From Lachnospiraceae bacterium (lineage in GTDB: Bacteria > Bacillota > Clostridia > Lachnospirales > Lachnospiraceae), in the NCBI GenBank assembly GCA_910575105.1, contig CAJTDK010000005.1:62001-126000 (forward strand): a stretch of 64,000 nt of DNA. Reading direction: 5' to 3'. This document shows positions 9,101 to 16,987 of the stretch, one piece after another. A program made the translations under genes and the position numbers. Numbering within the stretch: the first letter of the stretch is position 1; each line of letters starts with the position of its first letter. The notes below the pieces were generated by a model. The model worked only from the letters and a program-made list of their open reading frames with translations, did no database searches and was not told the origin of the DNA.

Positions 9101-9135
9101 TATTCACGGCTCAGGGGCCGCTCATGGCAACGAAT
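9101..9135. repeat. Dispersed intergenic repeat, copy 1
   Basis: A 35-bp stretch (ACGGCTCAGGGGCCGCTCAT core) matches 26943-26977 with few changes. Both copies lie in gene-free DNA. With the promoter for greA this accounts for most of the 323-bp gap 8976-9298. Confidence 0.6.
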
Positions 9136-9191
9136 GTTAAATGGATTTGCGAAGGTAATTGTGTTAATATAGATAAGCGGAGAAATATTTA

Positions 9192-9221
9192 TTGACCACG
9201 GGTGAATAGCAAGCATATTAT
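9192..9221 (+). promoter_or_regulatory. Probable promoter of greA
   Basis: TTGACC (9192-9197), an 18-bp spacer and TATTAT (9216-9221) lie about 78 bp upstream of the greA start. Confidence 0.5.
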
Positions 9222-9298
9222 CAGTGGAAAGCCACAGAAGGCGTCTGGGATATACTGACGTCAAAGTAGAATGATCAGATCAGAGACAGGAGGATATC

Positions 9299-9799
9299 AT
9301 GGGAGAGCAGTTGACAAGAAGCGATGTAGAAAAGATCCGGGAAGAGATCGAATACCGGAAGCTTGTGGTCCGGAAGAGAGAGCTTGAGGCGGTGAAGGAA
9401 GCCAGGGCTCAGGGCGACCTTAGTGAGAATTTTGAGTACAAGGCGGCAAAGCAGGATAAAAACCGCAATGAAAGCCGTATACGGTATCTGGAAAAGATGC
9501 TGAAGAATGCCCGGATCGTGTCGGATGAATCGAAGGATGACGAGGTCGGCATCAATAATACGGTGACGGTGTATTTTGAAGAGGATGACGAGACGGAGAC
9601 TTACCGCCTGGTGACCAGTGTGCGGGGAAATTCCATGCAGGGGCTTATCAGCATAGAATCTCCCATGGGAAAGGCCATACGGGGGCATAAGACGGGGGAC
9701 AGGGTGCTGGTGAAGACCGATGGCGGCGGGTATTATGTGGTGATCAGGGAGATTGAGAAAACTACAGACGATTCACAGGATACCTTGCGCAGGTACTAA
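9299..9799 (+). CDS. greA: Transcription elongation factor GreA/GreB family
   Basis: A 166-residue cleavage factor that enters the RNA polymerase secondary channel and rescues backtracked complexes by stimulating transcript cleavage. The N-terminal coiled coil has the hallmark acidic tip and flank (ARAQGDLSENFEYKAAK, about 38-54). The C-terminal FKBP-like domain (about 80-158) contains the conserved PMGKAIRGHKTGDRV. Length is near the usual 157, with a short extra tail. The start ATG follows a GGAGGATATC site. It may be a second Gre paralogue, since the main greA of Clostridia usually sits beside lysS (family knowledge). Confidence 0.85.
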   Translation: MGEQLTRSDVEKIREEIEYRKLVVRKRELEAVKEARAQGDLSENFEYKAAKQDKNRNESRIRYLEKMLKNARIVSDESKDDEVGINNTVTVYFEEDDETETYRLVTSVRGNSMQGLISIESPMGKAIRGHKTGDRVLVKTDGGGYYVVIREIEKTTDDSQDTLRRY

Positions 9800-9837
9800 A
9801 GCGCAGATGGTTCGCAGGGTACCTTGCGCAGGGATTA
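9772..9837 (+). repeat. Tandem duplication of the greA 3' end
   Basis: The last 27 bp of greA (9772-9798) are repeated imperfectly at 9811-9837 with a period of 39 bp. The second copy is non-coding because it lies past the stop codon. Confidence 0.7.
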
Positions 9838-9920
9838 GATAGTTATATTTGGAAAGATCCGGCGGCTCTGCGATAAATTCCGGATCCGAAAGCCCGCGGC
9901 CGGGCTGTTCTGATAGATTT

Positions 9921-10044
9921 TCAGATTTCCCATCTGATGTGATAGATCTTGGCCGGCCGCCCCCGCAGATGCTTGGACTTATACAGCATATCTGACGCGA
10001 AGCCGGCCGTCTCCAGATGGTTCAATATCCGGCTTGCTTCTTTT
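9921..10044 (-). pseudogene. Remnant of a winged-helix regulator C-terminus
   Basis: A short open stretch on the minus strand encodes about 40 residues ending in the pattern GRPAKIYHI, which is common at the wing of MarR/ArsR/TrmB-like regulators, and then a stop. It has no start codon or upstream domain. It abuts the oxidoreductase pseudogene, which suggests a decayed locus. Assignment rests on a short motif only. Confidence 0.3.
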
Positions 10045-10065
10045 CAGCTACCAGAAAAGCATCTA

Positions 10066-10683
10066 TGGGTCAAAAGTATTTATCATGATTTCGGCTATGT
10101 CCGGAGGATCCGGTACTCCAGAGGGACCGGTGCCTTCTGCAACCCCGAATGTATGGGATCCCAGCAAGGTGCAGAGAGAGATGACTGTAGATGAGATCCA
10201 TCAGTATGTTGAATGGTTCGCCATCGGTGCGAAGGCAGCCAAAGATGCCGGAATTGACGGTGTCGAGATTCATACGGTCCATGAAGGATACCTGCTGGAC
10301 CAGTTCGCGATCGCTTCATTTAATCAGTGTACGGACGAGTACGGGGGATCGCTGGAGAACCGTCTGCGCTTCACGACGGAGATTGTGCAGGCTATCAAAG
10401 CGAAGTGCGGTAAAGACTTCCCTGTCTCGCTGCGTTACTCTGTAAAATGCTATAAAAAACGTTTAATCGGGGAGCAGTTCCGGGAGAAAAGCTTGAAGAG
10501 TTCGGAAGGGATTATGAGGAAAGTAAAAAGGCTGCCAGAATGCTGCAGGAAGCAGGCTATGATATGTTAAACTGCGACAACGGCACCTACGACGCATGGT
10601 ACTGGCCGCCCCCGCCGGTATATATGCCGAAGGCGCTCGAGAATTACACAATGCAATCAAAGGAGATAATGTACATTTGTTAG
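10066..10683 (+). pseudogene. Broken NADH:flavin oxidoreductase (Old Yellow Enzyme / BaiCD-like)
   Basis: The first fragment (to about 10459) carries OYE-family motifs: VEIHTVHEGYLLDQF, the NQCTDEYGGSLENR signature, and PVSLRYS. The protein then shifts frame at a run of six A (10454-10459). It continues in another frame as RGAVPGEKLEEFGRDYEES and AGYDMLNCDNGTYDAWYW, residues that match the same family after this point. The N-terminal third and the whole C-terminal half (Fe-S and pyridine-nucleotide domains) are missing. The relatives are enoate reductases and the bile-acid 7-dehydroxylation enzymes BaiCD/BaiH. The gene is dead, with at least one frameshift and two truncations. Confidence 0.8.
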
Positions 10684-10760
10684 GGAACGCAGACAGGCCG
10701 TCTAATCTGATGGGATGCATCTGGTCTGCATATACGACATGCTTAACGCTCTGATCCACC

Positions 10761-10807
10761 TAACCTTACGCAAATGTAAGTTAACCTGCATAAACTGTAA
10801 GTTAAAT
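10761..10807. promoter_or_regulatory. Inverted repeat and direct repeat, possible operator
   Basis: TAACCTTAC and GTAAGTTA (10776-10783) form an imperfect dyad about 6 bp apart. A further GTAAGTTAA copy follows at 10798-10806. The site is upstream of the small membrane-protein gene. A TetR- or MarR-type protein could bind here (inference). Confidence 0.35.
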
Positions 10808-10893
10808 CGATGGATGTAAATCTTCATATTTGATATCCTAATATCAGAAAAGAAAACACCACACGGCAATACAACGAAAAGGAGATTATCAAT

Positions 10894-11094
10894 ATGAAAA
10901 AGACATTCATTGCAGTAGCGTTTATGGCAACAATTATAGCGGCGATTATGGCAGTAATCATTACAGTTCGTCTGATACTGTCAGCCACTCTCAGTGAACA
11001 GGCCGCAGAAGTGTTCTGCAGAGTATCCGCCAGTTTTGTGTTCTTTTATCTAATCTGCAGATTAACGAAAAACAAATTGAAAACAGTAAATTAG
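10894..11094 (+). CDS. Small membrane protein, unknown function
   Basis: A 66-residue protein with a good AAAGGAGATT ribosome-binding site and ATG start. It has a positively charged N-terminus, a long helix at about 5-32 and a second hydrophobic stretch at about 43-58, and it ends in a basic tail. That gives two predicted membrane helices. I do not recognise the family. It lies alone between the decayed oxidoreductase and the tRNA genes. Confidence 0.6.
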   Translation: MKKTFIAVAFMATIIAAIMAVIITVRLILSATLSEQAAEVFCRVSASFVFFYLICRLTKNKLKTVN

Positions 11095-11244
11095 TACAGC
11101 GTGGCAGTACTTGTACATCATCGGCGCAGGGATTAAGATGTCCCTGCGCCATAGCGCTGTTTCTTCATAGTATTTATTGGGGATTAACCAGATAATTTCC
11201 AAATCATACAATGTACGGCAAGCCTTAATCCTTATAATGATTTA

Positions 11245-11297
11245 TAAAAAAAAAGAAATGGCTTAAACATCTTATCATCCCATGCTTAAGCCATTTT
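11245..11297 (-). terminator. Intrinsic terminator of the tRNA transcript
   Basis: On the minus strand AAATGGCTTAA (11286-11296) pairs with TTAAGCCATTT (11256-11266), followed by a C and then a run of nine T. Confidence 0.8.
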
Positions 11298-11303
11298 CTA
11301 AAA

Positions 11304-11377
<74 letters not shown>

Positions 11378-11426
11378 CTATGTAACCGGATACTATATAA
11401 CTGTACCCGGTGCCCCTGCCAAGGAA

Positions 11427-11497
11427 CTACGGATAGAGGACTCGAACCTCTACTAACAGAGTCAGAGTCTGCTGTGCTGCCATTACACCAATCCGCA
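11427..11497 (-). tRNA. tRNA-Gln (anticodon CTG)
   Basis: A 71-nt cloverleaf. The acceptor stem is TGCGGAT/ATCCGTA with one G-T pair. The anticodon arm GCAGA/TCTGT encloses loop CTCTGAC, which gives CTG. The T-arm loop is TTCGAGT. The CCA end is not encoded. It is first in a two-tRNA unit with tRNA-Pro. Confidence 0.9.
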
Positions 11498-11522
11498 TTG
11501 GTTGTCCCAGCGAACATATATT

Positions 11523-11550
11523 ATTATAACAAAAGTTTCCAAAAAATCAA
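11523..11550 (-). promoter_or_regulatory. Promoter of the tRNA-Gln/tRNA-Pro unit
   Basis: Minus-strand TTGATT (11545-11550), a 16-bp spacer and a perfect TATAAT (11523-11528) lie about 25 bp upstream of tRNA-Gln. Confidence 0.7.
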
Positions 11551-11747
11551 GTGTTTTTTTGAAAAATTTTTTTTTTATTTTATCAGATTTTTCAAGGCAA
11601 GTGAAACACGTTTTTTTGCTTGTTTTTGATGGCCTAAATGCTGCATTTATTAAAGTCTGTACTGGATAACCTTAATCGTTTGTGATAAGATAAATCTCGA
11701 AATACATAAGACAACACATTATTTTGAATAGAAGTGAGGTATCAAGG

Positions 11748-12851
11748 ATGACAAAAGTAGATATTATCTCCGGTTTTCTGGGAGCCGGAAAGACAACATT
11801 TATCAAGCGGCTGATTGAGCAGGTGTTTTCAGGTGAGAAACTGGTGCTGATTGAGAATGAATTCGGAGAGATCGGAATTGACGGCGGATTTTTAAAAGAC
11901 GCGGGGATTGAGATTACGGAGATGAATTCCGGCTGCATCTGCTGTACGCTTGTGGGTGATTTTAGTGAAGCGTTAAAGAAGGTGATCACAGAGTATGAGC
12001 CGGATCGTGTGATCATCGAGCCCTCCGGCGTGGGCAAGCTGTCTGACGTGGCGAAGGCGGTTGAGGATGTAAAAGAGGACGCAGACATCGAGATTACCGG
12101 AAGAATCACGGTGGTGGACGGGAAAAAGGCAAAGATGTATATGAAAAACTTTGGTGAGTTTTTTCAAGATCAGGTGGAGCATGCTTCCACGATCGTGATC
12201 AGCCGTACACAGATGATGAGTGACGAAAAGGTTGAGGAGTGCGTGCATATGCTTAGGAGGGAGAATGAGAAGGCAACGATCATCTCCACTCCCTGGGAGC
12301 AGCTCGGAAAAGAAGCGATCACGCGCGCACTTGAGCATGGCGCGGAATTGGAGGATCTGCTGGAGCACCATGGCCAAGCCCACGGGGAGTGCTGCGGCCA
12401 TGGCCACCATCATGACCACGAAGAAAGCATCGTCAATCATCATGATCACGGGGAATGCTGTGCGCAAGCACACCATCATGAGCATGGTGAAAGCTGTGAC
12501 CATGGCCACCATCACCATGGTCATGAAGAATGCTGCGGCCACAGCCATCACGGCCATCACCATCACCACCACGCCGATGAGATATTTACAAGCTGGGGCA
12601 GAGAAACGGCCCACAAATATACTGACGAGGAGCTTGATTATCTGGTAAAGGCATTATCAGAAACCGATGCTTACGGCATGATTCTGCGGGCTAAGGGGAT
12701 CCTCCCTATGGCGGACGGAAGCTGGAAGCAGTTCGATCTTGTTCCGGAAGAATATGAAGTGAGAGCGGGACAGGCCGATTATACCGGGCGTATCTGTGTG
12801 ATCGGGACTGATCTGAAAGAAGACGGACTTTTAAAATTATTCCATATTTAA
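11748..12851 (+). CDS. CobW/ZNG1-family GTPase metallochaperone with His/Cys-rich metal region
   Basis: A 367-residue P-loop GTPase. The Walker A is GFLGAGKTT (9-17). The switch region is ENEFGEIGIDGG (36-47). The metal site CxCC is C63-I-C65-C66, followed by IIEPSGVGK. A His/Cys-rich stretch (about 207-274) has roughly thirty histidines with repeated HGECC/ECCGH units, and a CobW C-terminal domain follows. The family delivers Zn, Co or Ni to client proteins, and the His tract is a probable metal store or sensor. The ATG at 11748 was chosen over an upstream TTG because GTGAGG lies eight bases before it. The usual NKxD motif reads SRTQ. A second CobW-like gene follows 19 bp downstream. Confidence 0.9.
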   Translation: MTKVDIISGFLGAGKTTFIKRLIEQVFSGEKLVLIENEFGEIGIDGGFLKDAGIEITEMNSGCICCTLVGDFSEALKKVITEYEPDRVIIEPSGVGKLSDVAKAVEDVKEDADIEITGRITVVDGKKAKMYMKNFGEFFQDQVEHASTIVISRTQMMSDEKVEECVHMLRRENEKATIISTPWEQLGKEAITRALEHGAELEDLLEHHGQAHGECCGHGHHHDHEESIVNHHDHGECCAQAHHHEHGESCDHGHHHHGHEECCGHSHHGHHHHHHADEIFTSWGRETAHKYTDEELDYLVKALSETDAYGMILRAKGILPMADGSWKQFDLVPEEYEVRAGQADYTGRICVIGTDLKEDGLLKLFHI

Positions 12852-12870
12852 TTCTTTGGAGGGCAATGCG

Positions 12871-13824
12871 ATGTTTGAACAGGCGCCGGTGCCGGTTTTT
12901 GTAGTGACCGGGTTTTTAGACAGCGGAAAAACGACTCTTGTAAAAGAGACCCTGATGGAGCAGGAATGGATCGAGTCTGGGCTTACGCTTTTGATCCGCT
13001 GCGAGGAGGGCGAGGAAGAATACGGGAAGGAATATCTGGATAAAAAGGACATGCTGCTTCTGGAAGTAGATGAGCCGGAGCAGCTTAATGCCGGTTTTTT
13101 CAAAAACTGTGAAAAAAACTATCATCCGGCTCAGATCGTGATTGAATACAACGGAATGTGGAAGCTGGAAGAACTGCTTTCCATCAGCTATCCGCGCAAC
13201 TGGGAGCTGCAAGGCGTTTATTCCACAGTGGACGGGACGACTTTGGAAATGTATCTTACCAATATGAGGAACATGCTTATGGAGCAGCTTACGGAATCAG
13301 AGCTGATCGTGGTGAACCGGTGTTCGCCCGGGGTGGACCGATCTGGCTTCCGCAGGGCGCTGAAGGTGCAGAATCCTATGGCGCAGTTAATCTTTGAGGA
13401 TCTTGAGGGAAGGATCATACAGCCGACAGAGGAAGACCTTCCTTATGATGTCAGGGCGGATAAGATCGTGATTGAGGACGAGGATTTCGGTATCTGGTAT
13501 GTGGACGCGTACGATCATCCGGAGCTCTACCTTCACAAAGAGATTGAATTTACCGCGCAGGCATTCCGCCCAAAGGGGATGGCGGAGGATATGTTTGTCC
13601 CGGTGAGAAAGATCATGACCTGTTGCGCGGACGATATCCGTTTTTACGGGTATCCCTGCCGTCTGCCGGGCAAGCAGGACGTTCCTATGCGTCAGTGGGT
13701 GCATATCAAAGCAAAATTCGGGTATGAAGCGATAGCCTCTTATGGAAGCAGGCAGCCAGTGCTTTACCTGATACAGATGGTTCCGGCAGCAAAGCCGGAA
13801 GAAGAGATCGTATATCTGGGATAA
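12871..13824 (+). CDS. CobW-like GTPase with DUF1980/YcgQ-like C-terminal domain
   Basis: A 317-residue protein starting with a P-loop (GFLDSGKTT, about 14-22) and a reduced G domain that lacks the CxCC metal motif of its upstream partner. The C-terminal part (about 220-317) contains MTCCADDIRFYG and a WVHIKAKF strand, resembling the CC-A-D domain of DUF1980 proteins (B. subtilis YcgQ), which work with DUF318 permeases. That resemblance is from memory of the motif. The start ATG at 12871 has a TTGGAGGG ribosome-binding site. It is co-transcribed with the His-rich GTPase, and the pair probably handles one metal-trafficking job. Confidence 0.8.
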   Translation: MFEQAPVPVFVVTGFLDSGKTTLVKETLMEQEWIESGLTLLIRCEEGEEEYGKEYLDKKDMLLLEVDEPEQLNAGFFKNCEKNYHPAQIVIEYNGMWKLEELLSISYPRNWELQGVYSTVDGTTLEMYLTNMRNMLMEQLTESELIVVNRCSPGVDRSGFRRALKVQNPMAQLIFEDLEGRIIQPTEEDLPYDVRADKIVIEDEDFGIWYVDAYDHPELYLHKEIEFTAQAFRPKGMAEDMFVPVRKIMTCCADDIRFYGYPCRLPGKQDVPMRQWVHIKAKFGYEAIASYGSRQPVLYLIQMVPAAKPEEEIVYLG

Positions 13825-13830
13825 GAAAAA

Positions 13831-13865
13831 CGGCGGAGAATCGGATTTCTCCGCCGAAAGTATTT
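13831..13865. terminator. Bidirectional terminator
   Basis: CGGCGGAGAA (13831-13840) pairs perfectly with TTCTCCGCCG (13847-13856). A T-rich stretch follows on the plus strand and TTTTT follows on the minus strand. It ends both the CobW pair and the converging EamA gene. Confidence 0.85.
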
Positions 13866-14735
13866 TTATGAAGCTGCGGGTGTTTTCAGAGAAGAATACA
13901 TGGCAATGCCCAATATCACGGCTCCGCCCACAAGCTCCCGCGCGCTCGGCAGCTCCCCGAGAAACAACAGGGCATAGATAATGCCATAGACAGTCTCCAT
14001 CCCGGATATGATTCCGGCGGTCTGTGCCTTCACATTCTTCTGTGCGGACACGTACAGGGAATAGGCGAATGCCGTACAGATGAATCCCACAAAGGCCACC
14101 CCGGCGACATCCTGCATCCGCCAGCTTGTCTTTACGATGAAAAATGCAGGCAGGAGCACGATGGCAGCAGTTCCCTGCTCGTACATGCAGATGATCCTGC
14201 CCGTATACCGCGCGGAAAAATAACGGTTTGCAAGAGTCATGACCGCATAGGTAAAGCTGCACAGCATCCCCCAGATAATCCCGACAGTCGTATTGTTTTC
14301 CATGGAAAATTCGGGAATGGTGATGAGCACGCCGATGAACAGGATGACTGCGGTGAATATGCTCTGCTTTTTCAGCTTCTCACGGAAGATGAGCGGCTCT
14401 AAAAAGGTCAGAAACAGCGGGAAGGTGGAAAATGTGATCGTTCCGATCGCCACAGTGGACACCTGAATCGACTGGAAAAATGTAGTCCAATGGACAGCCA
14501 TGACGATTCCCGTCAGGATGATGAGCCCGTAATCCCGTGCTGAACCAAGCAGCAGACAGTCCTTTTTCACGATTGCAATGATGAACAGCAGCACAGACGA
14601 GCAGATGACCCTTCCGAGAGCCACCATGACTGCGGATACCTCGACGAACTGCGCGATAACACCCGACAGTCCGAAGAGCATTACGGCTATGTGTAAAAAC
14701 AGGATATTTTTATTAAACGTATGTGATGTGTGCAT
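13866..14735 (-). CDS. EamA/DMT-superfamily transporter
   Basis: A 289-residue inner-membrane protein with about ten helices in two repeated EamA halves (roughly 12-140 and 150-285). The family exports or imports small metabolites such as amino acids or nucleosides; the substrate here is unknown. The inner ATG (protein MHTSHTF...) was chosen because the 25 residues before it are not hydrophobic or conserved and an AGGAAGG lies upstream. It has its own promoter, and an insertion sequence lies just beyond that. Confidence 0.85.
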   Translation of the reverse strand: MHTSHTFNKNILFLHIAVMLFGLSGVIAQFVEVSAVMVALGRVICSSVLLFIIAIVKKDCLLLGSARDYGLIILTGIVMAVHWTTFFQSIQVSTVAIGTITFSTFPLFLTFLEPLIFREKLKKQSIFTAVILFIGVLITIPEFSMENNTTVGIIWGMLCSFTYAVMTLANRYFSARYTGRIICMYEQGTAAIVLLPAFFIVKTSWRMQDVAGVAFVGFICTAFAYSLYVSAQKNVKAQTAGIISGMETVYGIIYALLFLGELPSARELVGGAVILGIAMYSSLKTPAAS

Positions 14736-14837
14736 GAGTATGTACTTCCTTCCTGCATGTTGTAGGCTGTCCCGGATAACCGTAAGCCCAAAAAAGGTAC
14801 GGGCGGACATGAGCCGGCAACAGGATTTTCTTAGTAC

Positions 14838-14865
14838 ATTATAGAGAATAGAGCAAAAAAGTCAA
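14838..14865 (-). promoter_or_regulatory. Promoter of the EamA transporter gene
   Basis: Minus-strand TTGACT (14860-14865), a 16-bp spacer and a perfect TATAAT (14838-14843) lie between the insertion sequence and the gene, and are intact. Confidence 0.75.
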
Positions 14866-14883
14866 TATCATAACGGAAATGAA

Positions 14884-16144
14884 TAGGACAAACGCATGAA
14901 TGTTTATTCTCTTTATTATACCTTATTGTCAAGTCTTACAGATTTAATATCTGTTCCAAATACTTTCTGGAATTCATACTGATACAATAGCGTTTCTTTT
15001 TCAGGGACATTTTCTTCCCCACATCAAATAGCCTTAATATAGATAAACACCATTTGTTTATGATATTCAGATTCTGTGCTGCTGTTTTATCCAGAGTGGC
15101 GTTGGCATCTTCTTTAAAAGTTACATCCAAATGCCAGTGCATGATCTCCACCGACCAGTGTTCCCTCACTGTCCTGGCAAACAGCTCCACATCTGACGGC
15201 AGGCTGCTGATATAATATCTTCTTTCTATTTCCCGTTCCCCTGCCCCCTCTGTTGTCTTGCATATCATCCCAATGCTCTTCATCCCCCTCCAGCGGCTTT
15301 TTTCCTGCATCCATCGAATCCTCTCACATTGGTAGTATTCCCTTGTTTCTATCTGGGAATGGGCTTTTTCTTTGGTGATTTTATAACCCCCTCTGTCTTT
15401 TATTTCTTTTAAGAATTCCTCTTCCCCAAAATATTCACTGATTTCCCGGTATAGGTTTTTCTGATTTTCCTTTACCGCCAGCGTATAATCTGCACTCTTC
15501 TGTTTTATTTTTTCCACTATCTCTGTCTGCGTCCCCATGGCATCCACTGTTATTACGCAGCCTTTTACCTGTATGGCATCAAGCAGCTGGGGGATGGCAG
15601 TAATCTCGTTTGACTTTTCCTCCACTTTTTTCTGCCCCAGGCAGAAACCATCCATGTCACACCATGCGGAAACAATATGGTTTGCTTTTTGCTCTTTGGA
15701 TTTGTTGCCCCTCATGGTTTTTCCATCAATACAGATGATCTTTTTAAGCGCCTCCCCCTCCCTGCTGTTTACAAGTTCATTCCATTTTTTATAAACACCC
15801 TGTATATATTCCGGTGCAATACTACCCATAACCCTCTGCATTGTGTCATGCGAAGGGATGCCATTTTCAAGTCCAATGTACTGTTTGAGGAAGTCTTTAT
15901 TTGACTTTGCAAAAATTTCAATTTCCTGCCAGTCATCGGCATTTGCCAGTTTTGCAAACAGCACGATCACCACAACATCAAGCAGTTTATGCCTGATCTT
16001 TTTTTCCTGTCTTTTATCTTCGATCAATTCTATTGTTTTTAATATCTCTGTCATCGCCAAACACCACCTTTATTGTAAGAATACCACAAATTTCCTGTAA
16101 AGGTGATGTCTGTTTACAATTTATTCATTCATGCGTTTGTCCTG
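14884..16144. mobile_element. ISAs1-family insertion sequence, complete
   Basis: The element is about 1.26 kb. Terminal inverted repeats share AGGACAAACGCATGAATG (14885-14902, and inverted at 16126-16143), with one further mismatched terminal base. It is bounded by a 9-10 bp target duplication, GGAAATGAA(T), at 14875-14884 and 16145-16154. One transposase gene fills it. Intact ends and an unbroken gene indicate a recent, probably active copy. Confidence 0.9.
14936..16054 (-). CDS. ISAs1-family transposase
   Basis: A 372-residue DDE transposase. The DDE region includes IDGKTMRGNK (first Asp, about residue 110), VDAMGTQ (second Asp, about 170) and an HWHLDVTFKEDA segment carrying the conserved Glu near the C-terminus. 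The N-terminal DDE_Tnp_1-associated domain (KLLDVVVIVLFAKLANADDW) is also present. The ATG at 16054 has an AGGTGG ribosome-binding site. The upstream TTG in frame is a poorer start. Full family length and no frameshift. Confidence 0.93.
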   Translation of the reverse strand: MTEILKTIELIEDKRQEKKIRHKLLDVVVIVLFAKLANADDWQEIEIFAKSNKDFLKQYIGLENGIPSHDTMQRVMGSIAPEYIQGVYKKWNELVNSREGEALKKIICIDGKTMRGNKSKEQKANHIVSAWCDMDGFCLGQKKVEEKSNEITAIPQLLDAIQVKGCVITVDAMGTQTEIVEKIKQKSADYTLAVKENQKNLYREISEYFGEEEFLKEIKDRGGYKITKEKAHSQIETREYYQCERIRWMQEKSRWRGMKSIGMICKTTEGAGEREIERRYYISSLPSDVELFARTVREHWSVEIMHWHLDVTFKEDANATLDKTAAQNLNIINKWCLSILRLFDVGKKMSLKKKRYCISMNSRKYLEQILNL

Positions 16145-16342
16145 GGAAATGAATGATAAGATTAAGTTCAATAGTTGTTACTGTTCACTCCGTAACGAAA
16201 AATATATTATACATGCGGAATAATCTTGTCAAAATAATTTTTGCCTGCTATACTTGAGGAGACGGCACTATGCCGGAGAATTAAGCTAAGACAGAAAGGG
16301 GAATGCTGTTTGAAGAACAACAGATGTGCTATTGTATCAGGC

Positions 16343-16381
16343 CGGGGGGCTTGCATACAGTAACCTGGCAAACCTCCCGGA
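16343..16381 (+). promoter_or_regulatory. Hairpin in the leader of the RNHCP gene
   Basis: CCGGGGGG...TTGC pairs with GCAA...CCTCCCGG across a 13-nt loop about 35 bp before the RNHCP start codon. It is stable and lies in a transcribed leader, so it may modulate translation. Confidence 0.35.
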
Positions 16382-16416
16382 GGGCTGGTATTAAAGACTT
16401 TCAGGAGGAAAAATCA

Positions 16417-16848
16417 ATGAATCGGGAAAATAAACGGAAACAATACGAAAAGAATTATTACAAGACACATGCCTGCAATGACGTGTTTACCTGCAAAGTA
16501 TGCGGGCGGATGGTAGTGCCCCAGGGTGCAGGAACAGCTCATCGGAATCACTGCCCGAATTGCCTGAGCAGTCTCCATGTAGATATAGAACCGGGCGACC
16601 GGGCATCTGACTGCGGAGGAATCATGGAGCCGATTGCCGTGTGGGTGAGAAAGAATGGTGAATGGGCGGTCGTTCACCGCTGCCGCAGATGCGGGGAATT
16701 ATCATCAAACCGTGTGGCGGCAGATGATAATCCCATAAAGCTGATGTCTATTGCGATGAAACCATTGTGCGAGCCGCCGTTTCCTTTAGAGCGTATTGAG
16801 GAAATGACGGCTCTGATGGGTGGCGATGGATCCATCAGCCGGAATTAG
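16417..16848 (+). CDS. RNHCP-domain zinc-ribbon protein
   Basis: A 143-residue soluble protein containing the HRNHCPNC motif that names the RNHCP family, with zinc-ribbon pairs CKVC (about 25-28), CPNC (about 45-48) and CRRC (about 88-91). The function of the family is not established. Zinc binding and a link to nucleic acid or ribosomes are plausible. The start at 16417 follows an ideal AGGAGG. In-frame codons further upstream do not look like coding sequence. Confidence 0.85.
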   Translation: MNRENKRKQYEKNYYKTHACNDVFTCKVCGRMVVPQGAGTAHRNHCPNCLSSLHVDIEPGDRASDCGGIMEPIAVWVRKNGEWAVVHRCRRCGELSSNRVAADDNPIKLMSIAMKPLCEPPFPLERIEEMTALMGGDGSISRN

Positions 16849-16987
16849 TATTTTCGTATTACCGATTTGAAATGCAGTTATCCCAAAAGATAGCTGCATT
16901 TTTTATATGGATAAATTTCGATTTTCTTAAGAAACATTTTCAAATTTTTTAAAGAAATGCTTCAAGGAGGATTAAGAAACAGATGTT

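Noticed and set aside
9949-10445. Small ORFs in other frames of the OYE remnant
   Set aside because: They do not follow OYE motifs; only the frames with family residues were kept, as one pseudogene.
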